Source: Pyropia yezoensis
Taxonomy: Eukaryota > Rhodophyta > Bangiophyceae > Bangiales > Bangiaceae
Direction of reading: 5' to 3'
Assembly (NCBI GenBank): GCA_009829735.1
Contig: CM020619.1
Coordinates: 5,162,083-5,226,082 of the forward strand
Length of the DNA stretch: 64,000 nt
Shown here: positions 32,391 to 44,108 of the stretch, piece after piece
How positions within the stretch are numbered: position 1 is the stretch's first letter
Layout of the letters: each line of letters opens with the position of its first letter
Translations under genes and position numbers: made by a program
Notes under the pieces: model-generated
What the model was told of the DNA's origin: nothing
Database searches by the model: none
The model's input: the letters and a program-made list of their open reading frames with translations, nothing else

Positions 32391-34789
32391 GCAGACGAGC
32401 GGGGCGACCGCTTGCAACAACAACTCACATGCGAAGATGTTCCTCGCCCCTCCGCTTTGTATGGTGCGCGTGTCGATGGGAGTGGCTTTTCAAGTGGGCC
32501 GCCGGGGGGGCAGACGACCTCACGGCGGCCCGGTGAGCCTCGGTGGCGACAGGGGGGCCCGGCCGCGCAGCTGAAGTCAGCACACACTTGAAGGAAATAG
32601 GGCGGCAGGACGGACGGGGCCACGGCACCCACGCCGCCGCTCCTGTTCAAAAACTCGACAAGCCTCGCTGCCTTGCAGCCTCTCTGTGGGGGTCTGGCGG
32701 GGAGCCCCCACGCCACGGTCGCCCCGTGGGCCTCGCTGGCGGGGGGGGAGGGACGGGGGGCTTCCCAGCGGACTCTTACCCGTCCCCCCGCCAATGACTG
32801 ACATATCAGGATACATCCTGGAAGAGCGGCGGACAGACTCAACGGAGCGCCATGACCATTGCCGTTTCCTCTGCACTGTTGCCTTTCTTTGACAGGCGTC
32901 TCCCCCGCTTCCGCACCCCCGCGAACGGGTACCTTTGGGGGGCCCCTTGCCAAGAGCACCGACGGAGCCCCGCTGGCGGGGGAGCCCTAGCGTGTCTCCG
33001 GGTGGTGGAAGTGCAGGGGACAGGCTGGATCATCCAGCCTGTCAAAGGACAACTGTGGGGCAGAGGTGTCAACGAAAGGGAGCGATCAAAGAAGAGAGAA
33101 ATAGTGATGGAGCGTAGGCTGAGATGGGGGACACGCAGCTCCATCTTGGCCCAGAAGCACTGGCACCTGATTGGCACCTGCCACATTAACCGAGCACATG
33201 GGGGGGGTTCTCGACAGCACTGCCAGCACATCATGCAATGATTGAATGTCGCTGCGCTAACGCCACCATGATGGGAAACGGTCGCCTCCGGCCGGTTGCT
33301 CCGCATCGTTTTTGGAAGGCCCGGACGGGCGCGATGAGCGCGGGAGAAGAAGCGGTCACCGCGAGCGCGCGGATCCGTATCCGCAACTTTGACACGCTGA
33401 TTGGCAGCCAGCTGGACTGACCGGCGACAAGAGAAGAGGCCTCGCGAAGCCACGTGCAGGACTGCGGAAGCAACAACGCGTGCATCGCTGCGAAAGCATA
33501 CGCACTGCAGTCATGTGAAGGTGGACCGCCAGGTCGTAGCCCTGCCTTTTCCATCGTTGTGCGGTGGCCACGTTGCGGGGGATTTTTAGCTCGATAGAAA
33601 AGGTCGTGGTAACTACATTTGCATGGCAACCCAAGCACCACTTTCAATGGTGCTTGTCAAGCAGTCCACAAACGAGCAGTGGGTGCTGGCCCGCGGCACA
33701 CATGACGCGCGACCGGCGCTACGCGGCGACCGCATGCCCCACACGGTGTTTGGGGGTGTAGATATCCGCGATACAGTACATACTGTACGCGGCGCCCGCG
33801 CGATGCTTGGCGCTGGCAACAGAAAAACATTACACTACATAGCTATGGTTGGTGATACCCGGCGCCGGCACAAGCAGCTCCCCCTCTCCCGAGTGAGATT
33901 TCCCACGCTGCGCACTCCAAAGGAGTGCCCACAGGCAGCTGTGCATCAGGCTGGGCCCTTGCGCAAGGAGCGCCCACCTTCCCGTCCCCTTTCGTTAAAG
34001 TGCATGATACTCTCAGCGCCAATCTGCCATCCCCCGTGCGATCAATTCGACGGCCACTGGGACGGTGCATTTGGTGTGGAGGGATGGCACGGTACCCCTC
34101 GTGCGAGGCACCCCTGCTGTGCGTTCTTACCGCCGCCAGGGGTGGCTGTGGACGCCCTCGGCATGCGGCACGTCGGTGGGTAGCGGAGCTACCCCTGACA
34201 CCTCTGGTGCGAGCCTCCCCTGCGGCGTGCGCCGGGGGGCGCGCCCACAGGGATGGAGCGCTCACCCCCTTCGCTTGCCACGGCCTTGCCTGCGTTGGTC
34301 CCGTCAGGTGACCCATACCAGGCGCGTTTGCTTTGTGACGCACGTCACGTACGGATCATTCAGAGCTACGCCACCGTTTGGGGCAGTCGCAAACGGTCAG
34401 AACACCCCCACAAGCTCATACGGCGGTGCGGGTGCTGGTTGTCCAGAGGCAGAAACCGGAACAAGCCCCATCATGGGTGAATGGTCATCATCATCATCAT
34501 GAGTCACCTCAAGGCTTTTGAGGGCAGGGGCGTATACTGACGAGCGGCCGTTAAACTGCAGCAGCAAGATGCAACGGAAGCCAACCCGTGAACGCGGATA
34601 AGCCCCCCAACACAGGCCTGCCCCTGGTGTGCCTGAACGGCCTCTGACGCCAATCCCCCCATGACGGCCCAACTTGGTGGTCAGACGCGTACAAGTAGCG
34701 ACCTGCTCTGCACCTCACACCTTGCCGGCAGCCAACTATCCTGCACGCCCACCAAGGACCGCACCGCACCCAACGGCGAACCTTTTTCC
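32391..34789. other. Intergenic region, no recognised gene
   Basis: 2.4 kb of moderate GC. Short open frames occur on both strands (for example minus 32839-33453), but no domain, leader or RNA gene is seen. It includes a short inverted repeat ATACAGTACATACTGTAC (33771-33788) and a CAT-triplet stretch at 34487-34500. Confidence 0.45.
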
Positions 34790-34918
34790 ACTTCTCCGCC
34801 TTCACTCTCACAAGACCGCGCCTCTTCTCTACCGCCCCGTCTATTACCTCCCTATACCCTCTCCTCGATCTTGCCGTCGTCCGCGCGGTCCACACCACCT
34901 CCCCCTTCCCCCAACAAG
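34790..34918 (+). promoter_or_regulatory. Pyrimidine-rich leader of the small secreted protein gene
   Basis: A C/T-rich 5' flank (CTTCTCC, CCTCTTCTC, TACCTCCCTATACCCTCTCC) runs up to the ATG context caagATGA. It probably is the 5' UTR and transcription start region. Confidence 0.45.
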
Positions 34919-35251
34919 ATGAAGGCCGTCACCGTCCTTTCGGCTGCCCTCATCGCGGTGGCTGCTACCATCGCCCCCGCAGTGGCGCAGCTCCCGGGCG
35001 GCATCCCTTTCCCCTCAGAGGGCCCCTCTGGAACCCGCCGTCCCCTCCCGTGGGCGCGACTGACCGTGGCGCCCGATGGGTCGGTGGTGGCCAACTGGCA
35101 AGGCGTCAAGTCGTGCACGATCATCGAGGCGGGCGGGCTGCCCACCGACGGGTGGACCCTGCCCCGGGAGACGCAGGTGGTGGTGCGCGACGGGGCCGAC
35201 TGGGCAGAGCTGGACCACGAAGTCCTGCACTGGGCGTGCATGCTGAAGTAG
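34919..35251 (+). CDS. Small secreted protein
   Basis: 110 aa. MKAVTVLSAALIAVAATIAP, ending AVAQ, is a classic signal peptide with likely cleavage after AVA or AQ. The mature part of about 85 residues has a Pro-rich start (LPGGIPFPSEGPSG), then WARLTVAPDGSVVANWQGVK, resembling a single beta-sandwich hairpin, and two cysteines (SCTI and WACMLK) that could pair. The frame is open for 86 codons upstream, but that is leader sequence; the ATG at 34919 is chosen because the signal peptide starts there. No family is recognised. It is intact and followed by G-rich sequence with a lower-GC 3' flank. Confidence 0.75.
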   Translation: MKAVTVLSAALIAVAATIAPAVAQLPGGIPFPSEGPSGTRRPLPWARLTVAPDGSVVANWQGVKSCTIIEAGGLPTDGWTLPRETQVVVRDGADWAELDHEVLHWACMLK

Positions 35252-36328
35252 GACCCGCCCCTTCCCTCACAGGGTGGGGGGGGCAATGAGTAGTGGGAGG
35301 AGTGGGTGGAGGAGATGGTCGTGATTGCTATTTATGCGTCGCGACCAACCTCTGAGGGGCCCTCCTTTGACATTTCATTGAGTGATCATGAATGGTCCGA
35401 GGTGGGGTGACTCCCTTCGCTTGCGGGCGTCCTGCGCAGTGGGTCTAAAACCGAGTACCTATATTTCCGTGCAAGACGGCCCTCTGGGGGTCGTGAGGGC
35501 CTGCTTACAAAAGCCGACCCACCCACAGAGGCCGTGAAGGCCATCTTCTACGAAAATGTAGGTATGTGCGTACAGTACTGTACTCGGTCTTAGACCCATT
35601 GCGCTGCGCCTTTACCGTTTGATCTTGCAAAACATACGTTGAAAACAAGGACCAGAACGGACACTTGGAAGCTTTCGAAGCAGCCCAAATGTTTTTGATC
35701 CGGAACCGGGCTGCCCCCCTGCGAGCACCACCCTCTTCTGTCCTGTGCCTGGCCACGTGCGGGAGACCAAGCGTCTAGCGTAGAGCCCGTTGGCGCGGCC
35801 TGAGGTCGTCGACAGTGCATGAGGCAGCCACGGTGGTCGCTGTCCTCGACCTGCTCGGGTAGTTCGTGTGCCCACCCCTGCAGCCGCTACGTCTTTTGGC
35901 TGGTGGTTCTACCATCGTTTCACTGGATAGTAGGGGCTGAGGACAGCTTGCGGCCAGCATGTCTGTCCATTGGGGTGGGATTGGGGTGGCCGCTGGAGGG
36001 GGGCGCCGCCGCCGATGCAATGGCGGCAGCCGAGGCAGCGGAGTAGCGGGCATACCAGCTGGTGCAGTGGGCACGCGAAAGAGCAAGAAAATTCGGAAAC
36101 GCTACGGAGTCTTCTTTCTTCTCTGCTCATGTTCTTGTCGTAACGCGTGAAGTCTCGTTCTTAATTTCCAATTCTGACGTAGCTTAGTATCTATGCACAA
36201 CCAATGGTCCAAACGTCGAAAAGCTGATTGAAAGGTCGTTTGATTGAGCGTCCTCCTGGCAGAACCATTGAAACGGATGGTGGGTTCCGTCCTTGCGTTT
36301 GGCTCGTGCCGCACGTGCGGCAGCTGCC

Positions 36329-36488
36329 GCAATGAAAGAACACAATGCACGGTACCGTGCATTGCGTTCCGCGGTACAAGTTCGACTGCAGTCGACTGCT
36401 GGCGCAATGAAGAACACGATGCACGGTACACGTTCGACTGCAGTCGACTGCAGTCGAACGTGTACCGTGCATTGTGTTCTTTCATTGC
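36329..36488. repeat. Nested foldback element with 54-bp perfect palindrome
   Basis: The interval begins GCAATGAAAGAACACAATGC and ends with its reverse complement. Inside, 36419-36472 is a perfect 54-bp palindrome centred on TCGA within GACTGCAGTCGACTGCAGTC. Its arms extend to about 43 bp with one mismatch and one indel (GCAATGAA-GAACACG on the left). A partial third copy of the arm (GTTCGACTGCAGTCGACTGC) lies at 36390-36409. It resembles a small foldback transposon or a locus of repeated inverted duplication. Confidence 0.85.
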
Positions 36489-36868
36489 TTGACGGCCAGA
36501 GGGCGTGGCCCACGCTGTCGGCATGGCGCAGGACCGGGAAATGACGCCAGTCATGGCAGGTCACCACTCCAGCGGCGACCCAGCAACGCCCACTGCCCTT
36601 GTCACCCCGTCTTGCGGGCTGCACGGTGCCTGCCCTCCCCCTCTGCCACTGTTGTTCTTGCCATGGCCACTCTCACGCCCACCGCTGGGGAGTCCACGCG
36701 CCATCTGAAAAGCTGCTCGTGCCCTCTTGAGAACTTTCCTCCGCTTCACCTCATCTGGCACCGTCTTCTCCGTACGGATTTCTCTCACGCCTCTGTACCC
36801 CGCCGCCTCTCTTTCGATTAACACAAGGACCTACGATTGCCTCGCTGCGCCTCCCTCCCCACCCTTGT

Positions 36869-36896
36869 GGTGAAGAGGGTAGCTACCCTCTTCACC
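36869..36896. repeat. 28-bp perfect palindrome
   Basis: GGTGAAGAGGGTAG is followed at once by its reverse complement, with no loop. It lies about 720 bp upstream of the CECR2-like start. Confidence 0.9.
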
Positions 36897-37159
36897 CAAT
36901 CCAGTGCCGAAGCCCCCGCTGCTTTCATGCGGTGTTGGCGCTCCTCCCTCGCTTTGAGTCTGTTCCCTTTTTTCCGGTGCCCTCTCGCAGTCTTGCCTCC
37001 TCCCATACGCCAACGGACGGGGAGGGGGGGGTACGGTGCAGCTGCCAGCGGCAGTCTTGCTCTCCGAAACAGGCCTAATCTACTTACTCAGTTTCTTCTC
37101 GCCGCCGTCGGTGAGGTGTCGGCCGTTTTTCGTGCACAGTACACATATGAACGGTGACG

Positions 37160-37611
37160 CATCCCACAGCGGTGGACTTTCCCCACCGGTTTAAATGTTC
37201 GACGGCTCGAAAGATTCCCGTCGGCCGCGGGCGCGCGCGCCGCCGCGGCGGGCCGCGCCCTTGCGGGTCACGTCGCGCCTTCCCCCACCCTTTTCGGCTG
37301 CCACCTCCTCGCGCCCTCCTCGGCTGCCAGCCTGACCGCGCGTGCGACCGCGGTCACGCGGGGAGGCCGCCTTTCCCCCCCCCCCCCTTCGTCTCCACCT
37401 CACCTACCCCACCCCCCGCCCCGTGCTATCACCGTGGATCCCCCCGCCCTTCCATCAACCCCCGTCGCGCCCTCTACACTCGTCACCTGGAAGCCCCTTT
37501 GGCTTCTCACAGCCGACCCCTCCCCCTCCCCACTCCCCCGCTCTCTTGCCCCTCCCTGTACCCGTCCAAGGCCTCTTCCGGGCGGCGGCGGCCCGTCAGT
37601 GGGGCTTTGCC
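37160..37611 (+). promoter_or_regulatory. Pyrimidine-rich leader of the CECR2-like gene
   Basis: It is strongly C/T-biased on the coding strand, especially 37371-37570 (TTTCCCCC, CCTCCCCCTCCCCAC), up to gccATGG at 37612. It probably contains the promoter and 5' UTR. Confidence 0.45.
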
Positions 37612-40600
37612 ATGGAGGCGCTGACGCGGTCGGGTGGGCGCTCCAGCCGCGGCAGCACGCGCGTGTCTGCGTCCCCCCCCCCCCCCCCCCCCGACCAGCC
37701 GCCGCCGGCAGGCTCACCCTCCTCCCCCGCCGCCGCCGTCGGCGCACCCCCCCCGCCCCCCTCGTCGGCCGAGTTGCCACGGCCGCCGCCGCCGCGTGCC
37801 GCCCCCACAGCCGCGGAGAAGGCGGCGTCGGTGGCGTTGCTGCGGGACGCGTGGGAGCTCCCCGCCCTGTGGCGGCTGCTGTGGCTGCTGCGCGGGGTGC
37901 TGGGCCTTCCCCCCGCGTCGGCGGCGGAGCTGGAGGCCGACTTTGCCGCCGCCGCCGCGCCAACGACGGAGCTCCTGGCGGCGCTCCACGGGCGCCTGCT
38001 GGGGGCTGCCGCGGGGCCGTCGTGTGCGGGGCGGTGGCTGCTGTTGCTGGGGCGGTTTGTGCGCAAGCGGCCGGCGGTGTTTGTGCCGCTCCTGGGGGGC
38101 GTGGCCCGCCTGGAGGGGGGGGGGGGGGGAGCGACGCCGGGGGGGGGGGGCACGCCGGGGGGGCGGGGGTCGTCGCGCCGACCCGCTGCCGCTGCCGCCA
38201 CTACCACCTCAGGCACTGCCGCCGCCACTGATGCCCCAGCCGCCGCCGCCACCGATGCCCCAGCCGCCGCTGCCACCGATACCTCAGCCGCCGCTGCCAC
38301 CGATACCCCAGCCGCCTCTGCCGCTCCAGGGGGTATGGGGCGGGGGGAGCGTTTGTCGGCCAGCCCGCCGTCCGACCGGCCGGTATCTTCGGTGCTGCTC
38401 GATGAGGTGTTTGGGGAGGAGGCGTGGAAGGATTTGCGCGACGGACGCTCACCCTGCAGCGACAGCAACGGCGACGGCGATGACGACGGCGACGGGGACG
38501 GCGACAGCGGCACACGCCCGGCGTGCCCGGCGGGCTCTCCTGCCAGTGCGGCAGCGGCGCACAGCGCCGCCAACGCGGTGGCCGGCGGCTACCTCGCCGA
38601 CATGGTGCACCCGCCGCTGACCGCGGTGGGTGGCGCGGTCCTCACCCGCAGCTGCGTCGTGCCACGCGCGTCGCCCAACCGTAGCGGCGGCGGCGGAGTG
38701 GGCGGGGTGGATGACGCGCTTAGCGGCGTCCCGCTCGAGGAGTGTCTCCCCCTGCACGTTTTTGAGGACGAGGCCACCTACATGGCGGCCGTCGCGCCCG
38801 TCACCCGCCTGCGCATCCTCCACGCCGTTGGTGAGGCCGTATGGGCGGAACATGACACGACCGCGTCGCACCTGCCGCCGGGGACGGTCGCCACCCTCCA
38901 CGCATCGGACCTGGCGGTCTCGCCGCTGGGCACCGACTCGGCGGGCAACCTTTGGTGGTACTTCGGGGATGGCGACCGCGTGTACCGGGAGCCAGACGTG
39001 GTCGCCGCCGCCGCTGATGCGCGGCGGGCGGCGGTGCGCGCGGCCGCTGCGGCGGCGGCAGAGCGGGAGGCTGCGGCAGCGGCGGTGGCGGCCAAGGCGG
39101 CGGCCGAGGCGGCTACGGAGGCCAAGGCAGCGGCTGCCGCGCGCAAGGCGGCACGCAAGGGCAAGGGGCGCCGGAAAGTACGTTGTCTTGAGCACGCGCA
39201 ACGCGCATCAAGGGCTGATGGGTCCTTGTTGTGTTTGTCCTCTGTGACGTTCGTATTGATGTGTGGACATGGTTGGGCAGTGGTGGATGGGCTCGAATGC
39301 TCAGTTGACTGACTGGCCGGGCTGTCGCGTATGAATCTTGTCTCGCTCGTCACGCCCGTCGACGGTTTCTGCGTTGCTCATTATCGCTCACCGATTTCCC
39401 CGCGCCCCTCTATTCGTCTCTCTCTCCATCTCCCCCGCCTCTTCTGCTGCTTTGGTCTCCCCACTTTTCTGCATAGACGCCAGAGGTCGCTAGGCCAGTC
39501 GCGTCGCGCAGTGGCCGGCTTCTCCGCCCTTCCCAGCGGCTTTTGTCATCGGAGCCCACAGAGCAGCACGAGTCGGATAACCGTCGCGGCCGCCACGGCC
39601 GCGACCGCGCGGTGAGTGACCCGGCCGAGGCCGCCGCCGGCAATGACCCCAGCGCCGTCCATGTATCGGCTCCTGGAGGAGCTCCTGCTGCCGCTGCCAG
39701 CAAAGCGACCGGCGCCCCCGCCGCGGCGGCAGTGGACGCTGCACTTTCTGTCAGCTCTCCTGCTCGTGCTGTCGATAATGATAAGCATGGCGGGCTGCCC
39801 AGCCCGGGACGCTCTTTGGACGTGATTGCCGCGGCAACAGCGGCGCTTGAGGCCGCGGGCGCTGCCCGCCGCCCCGGTGACGATTTTCGGTCCATGGCTA
39901 TGGATGTGGATGCTGGTGCTGGGCCCGTGCCGGCCTCTTCAACGGCTAAGGACATGGGCGGGGATGCCAGCGACGGTGCCGACGCCGCAGCCAGTGACGG
40001 AGACAGCGGCAGCGATGTGGACATTGGCAGCGACGGCGAGCCCGTCTCGGCCACCGTGGCGCACTCATTGCGCCTCGTTGCCGCCCCCAGAGCGTGCGCG
40101 CACTGGGAGGTGGTTGTTGAAGGGCCTGAGGCCCTCAACGCGGTTATTGCCGCGCTCCGCCGCCGGGCGCACCCGCGCGAGGTGGCGCTGGCGACAGCGC
40201 TTGCCGACGTTCCTGCGGCTGACTTTGCTGCCGCCGCGGCGGCGGTGGCCAAGGAGCGCGCCCGTGCCGAGCGGCGCGACGCCGAGGCCGCTCGCGCCGC
40301 GGCCCGGGAGGTGGCATCTCGGCGGCCGAGCGCACGCGTTCGCGCGCTCGATGCGGCGCGTGAGGCGGCTGCCGCGGAGGCCGCTGCCGCCGAGCGTGAG
40401 GCGGCGGACCTTGAAGCGGCCGCCGCTGCTCATGCGGTGGTGGTGGAGGCGGCGGCGAGGCAGCTTGAGGTGTCCATGACGGACGGGTGGCGGGGGTTGG
40501 GGCTAACGAACTTGCGGCTGCGGCCGCCGCCACCTCCAGCGCCTCCTCCAGTGCCGCCGTCTGCGGTGGCGACGGCGGCGGCGGCCACGGCCGGGGAAGG

Positions 40601-43600
40601 GCGGGCCACGAGGCGCAGTGGGCGGCTTTCGCAGTCTCGCGCCAGCGCTGCCGATGCAGAGGTGACGTCCGGCGCGGGTGGCGGGATCGATGCCGCTTTG
40701 GAGGGGACGAGGGGCCGCAGCAGCAGGCGTCAATCCCAGGCGGACGCTCCACCTCCCCGGCGGCCGCGTCCCGAGCGCACCTCCCGCCGCCTGATGGCAG
40801 GCGTCAGCTACAATGATGATGAAGAGGACGATGATGATGGCATGGCAGCAGATGCTCTGCCAGTGCGGGGTGGCCGCACCCGTCGGGTGGCGGTAGCTTC
40901 CTCAGCCGACGACGACGTCGGCGTTGGGAGCGGTGGTAGGGAGAATGGCGGGGTGCCCAACGGTCACGCCATGGACGAGAGCCCAGACGACGGAGCTGGT
41001 GCTGCGGCGGGCATCCCCAACGGTGGGGGGGCCGAGGGTGAGGCTAGCCCAATAGGCTCTCGGGAGGACGAGGACGCCGTTCCCAAGGCCAGCGCTGACC
41101 CTGGTGGTTCCGTTGGTGAAGGCCACACGCGCGTGACCGGCGGCGGCGCCCCGGACGTTGCTGCCACCCCACCTGGGGTGGTCTACGAGACTGACCTGGA
41201 CGGCACTGTTTTTGACTGGGAGGTGGAGGGGGGCACGCCTCACCGGGTGATGGACCGCTATGCGCTTATCCTCCTGGACGCGCACGCTGCTCAGGTGAAG
41301 GTTGATGCGGAGGGGGCCATGGAAGATGATGAGGAGGCCGTAGGAGACGGAAAGAAGGCCGTAGGGTACCGGATGGAGGCGGTAGCCGGTGTGAAGGAGG
41401 CCGTGGAGGACGGGAAGGTTGCGGGTGATGGGAAGGGCAGCACCGCCAATGGGGGAACCCACGGCGGGGACCCTATGAGCGACGGGGCTGTGGGAAGCGG
41501 TTTGGACGGCGCTGGTGACAACGGCGGCATCGGTGTCGGAACAGCCAGTGGCGGCGACGGGGCTGGGACGTGCAGCGGCGGCGACGGGGCTGGGGTGAGC
41601 GCTAGCATCGCTGATAATCTGGCCGGCGGTCCGCCCCCCTCCGACATCAATACTGGGGACGCCCCCTCTTCCTCCCCGTCGCTTGGATTTATCGGCCTGG
41701 ACGCGTACCCGCCCAAGGCGCACCCCGCCTCCAACGGCCGCGCCCTCCACGGCCGCGGGGTGGTGATGGACAAGACTGTCGTGCCGGTGGATCCCACGCC
41801 CACGGGCCCTCTGGCGGTGGTCCTCGAGGGGATTGCCCTGCCCGCCAGCCCCACCGACGGCCTGCCCGTTCGACTTCGTACGGGCCGGGTTGTGGACTGG
41901 TCGATTGACTATGGACCGACGCCCGCCATCTGGATCCGCACCACCGCCGCGTGGTACCGCCTGACCGACACTCCCGCCACTGCCTACGCGGCCATCTCCC
42001 GGCTGTCGCGGCTGCGGCTGGCGCTCGCCACCCGCGCCTACGCGCTTGCCCACCCCGTGTCGGCTGCCCGCGCAGCCGCGGACGTGACGGCGGACCGGGT
42101 CATCCAGTCCCTAGTAAGCCGTAGGCGCGGCGGCTGGACCGCCGACGAGATCGTCGCGGAAGCGCCCTGGTTCCTGAACGCTGCAGACCAACTAAGCTCT
42201 TCGGTGCTCCGCAACGCGGCGGTGTACCGCGAGTGGAAGGCAGCCGCGAGGACCGCCGCGCGGACCGCCGCGCGGAGTGCCAACCGCGCGGCCGCCCGCG
42301 CCGCGGCAGCGGCGGCGGCGGCGGCTGCGGCGGCGGCCGGGTCGTCGCCCGCGAGTACTCCCGCCTCGACGCCGCGAAAGGGGGCGGGCACCCGGCGGCC
42401 TTCATCGGGGGGGGGCGGTGCCGATGGCGGGCGGCCGGGGCGGACGCCCAAAAAGCCGCGCGTTTCGGCCAAGGCTTCGAAGGGGGGTTATGGTACCCCC
42501 AAGTCGGCGCCCGTTTCAGCGATCCAGGTCACCCCGTCACAGCCGGGCGCGGTGGAGACACTGGCTGCAGAGGGGAGGGCGGGTGCAGCGGGGGCAGCGG
42601 GGGCGTCAGGTGCACCAGATGCTCCAGGTGCGCCGGGGGCAGCAGAGGCCCCTGCGACCGCACCGGCCGCGCCGGCCGCGGCGTCGACGGGTGGTGCCGC
42701 GCTGGCTGTGGCGGCGGCCACCGACCCCGCGAGGTCGCCCGCGCGACCGACCGCGGCGCCCGCCGCGCAGGTGGCCGCGGCGGGCGGTCATGTGCTTGGA
42801 GCGTCGACCAAGCCAGGGCCACCGGCAGGGCCGGCTGCGGCAGTATTGCAGCCTGGGGCGACGGCGCCTGCCCCTGCCGCTGCCGCCCTGGCAGGGGTGC
42901 CCATGGCGTGGGCGCCCGCCGCGGTGCTGCCGCCGGTGGTGGCCGAGCCGGCAGTGTTGTCACCCGTGGCGGCGCCAGACGCGACCTCTGCCGCCGCGGC
43001 CACCGCTGCGGCAGCAGGGACGGCTTCGCCTACGTTGGCCGCTCCCGTGGGAGTGATTGCGCCAGCGGTGGTCCCGCCCTCGGCCACACGGGGCGCGACC
43101 GCCCTCGGCGCGGCGACCCCTGCGGCGGCAGCGGCGGGCGGGCAGTCTGGTCTGGGGATGCCGTCCGCCCTGGCCGCCGCCGCACCAGCAGCGGGCGTCG
43201 CCACGGTGGCGCCGGACCTGGCAGCGCCGACGCTGCCGCTGCCACCCTCCCCGACGACGGGCGCTGCGGGTACGGCGGCCGCCCCGCCGCCGCCGCCGTC
43301 GACGGCGTTGGCCAAGCCGCTGGCGCCGGCGCCGGTAGCGCTGGCCAAGCCGCTGGTGCCGGCGCCGTTGGCGCTGGCCAAGCCGCTGGCGCCGCCAGCG
43401 ACGGCACCGTCGCCCCTGTCGGTTAGCACAGGGGCGCAGTCGACGGCCCCGGCGGCGGCGACGTCGTCCCCGTCGATGGGCGGCGGTCTTGGGCAGGCGG
43501 CTGCTGTGGCGCCGGTCGCGACGCCCGCGGCGTCTGCGCCAGCGGCGCTGCCAACGTTGACCGCACCGCCGACGTTGGCCGCGCCCCCATTGTCGGCGGC

Positions 43601-44108
43601 GCCGCCCACGTCCCAGGCGCCGCGCACGGCGGCGCCTCTCTCGGCGCCGCTCCCGACGCCCGCGCCGGCGTCGTTGGCCTTGCCACTGGCGTTGACCGCA
43701 CCAACCATGTTGGCGGCACCAACCACGTCAGCGGCGGTGCCGCCGGCGGGCTCGCCTCCCACGGCAGCAGCGCCGCTGGCGCCGCCCGCATCGACAGCCG
43801 TTGACGTCGCGCCGCGGCCGGCGGCAGCCCCCACGGCTGCGGCCCCTTTGGCAGACGCTGCGTCGGCAGCGCCAGCGGCAGTGCCAGCGGCGGCGGCAGC
43901 GACGTCCGCGGCGCCGCCAGCCGCAGCGGCGCCGCCCGAGGCTGCCCCACCGCCCGTGGCGGCGTCCATGTCGTCGGCGGCAGCAGCGGTGGGAGCGGCG
44001 ACAGGAGAGCCACCGCCGTCGCTGCCGCCGTCGCCGCCGCTGCCGCCGCTGCCACCCGTCGCCGCGGCGGCACCGCCCGCCACGCCTGGCACGGCGGGCA
44101 TCTTGTAG
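37612..44108 (+). CDS. CECR2-like DDT-domain chromatin-remodelling protein (two exons)
   Basis: Exon 1 is 37612-39177 (522 aa) and exon 2 is 39477-44108, about 2065 aa in all. Residues 75-130 (RDAWELPALWRLLWLLRGVL, then ELEADF and LLAALHGRLLG) match the DDT domain, which contacts ISWI-type remodellers. LGTDSAGNLWWYFGDGDRVY at about 440-460 is the LG-D-G-YWYF-RLY motif that follows DDT in CECR2-like and WHIM proteins. After the intron, HWEVVVEGPEALNAVIAALR at about 730 matches the W-E motif, an Ala/Arg/Glu coiled coil follows, and RRSGRLSQ sits at about 900. Residues 1256-1400 contain PAIWIRTTAAWYRLTDTPAT, resembling the DNMT1 replication-foci (RFTS) fold. The last 600 residues are Ala/Pro-rich with KPLAPAP repeats. 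The ATG at 37612 has a gccATGG context. A nuclear role in nucleosome remodelling is inferred. Confidence 0.8.
39178..39476 (+). other. Phase-0 intron of the CECR2-like gene
   Basis: 299 bp. The donor GTACGT follows the codons for GRRK, and the acceptor GCATAG is preceded by a pyrimidine tract (CTCTCCATCTCCC, TTTCTGC). Removing it joins two open frames in phase: the DDT/WYF part and the downstream WEV part of the same family motif order. That supports the call. GC is lower than in the exons. Confidence 0.85.
43309..43398 (+). repeat. 33-bp in-frame repeat in the CECR2-like gene
   Basis: Nearly three units encode LAKPLAPAPVA and variants (LAKPLVPAPLA, LAKPLAPPATA). Confidence 0.85.

Larger units (their letters stand above)
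35252..37159. other. Intergenic region with foldback DNA
   Basis: 1.9 kb, moderate GC, no supported gene. It holds a GTACAGTACTGTAC motif near 35570, the foldback at 36329-36488 and the palindrome at 36869-36896. Overlapping short frames near 36200-36600 are translations of the foldback in different frames. Confidence 0.5.

Noticed and set aside
40902..42053. 383-codon minus-strand frame inside the CECR2-like gene
   Set aside because: Antisense to a well-supported exon; its text mirrors the sense repeats.
39543..44108. Second exon of the CECR2-like gene as an independent gene starting at 39543
   Set aside because: The codon there is not ATG. A phase-0 intron with good splice sites joins it to the DDT exon, and the motif order of the family spans the junction.
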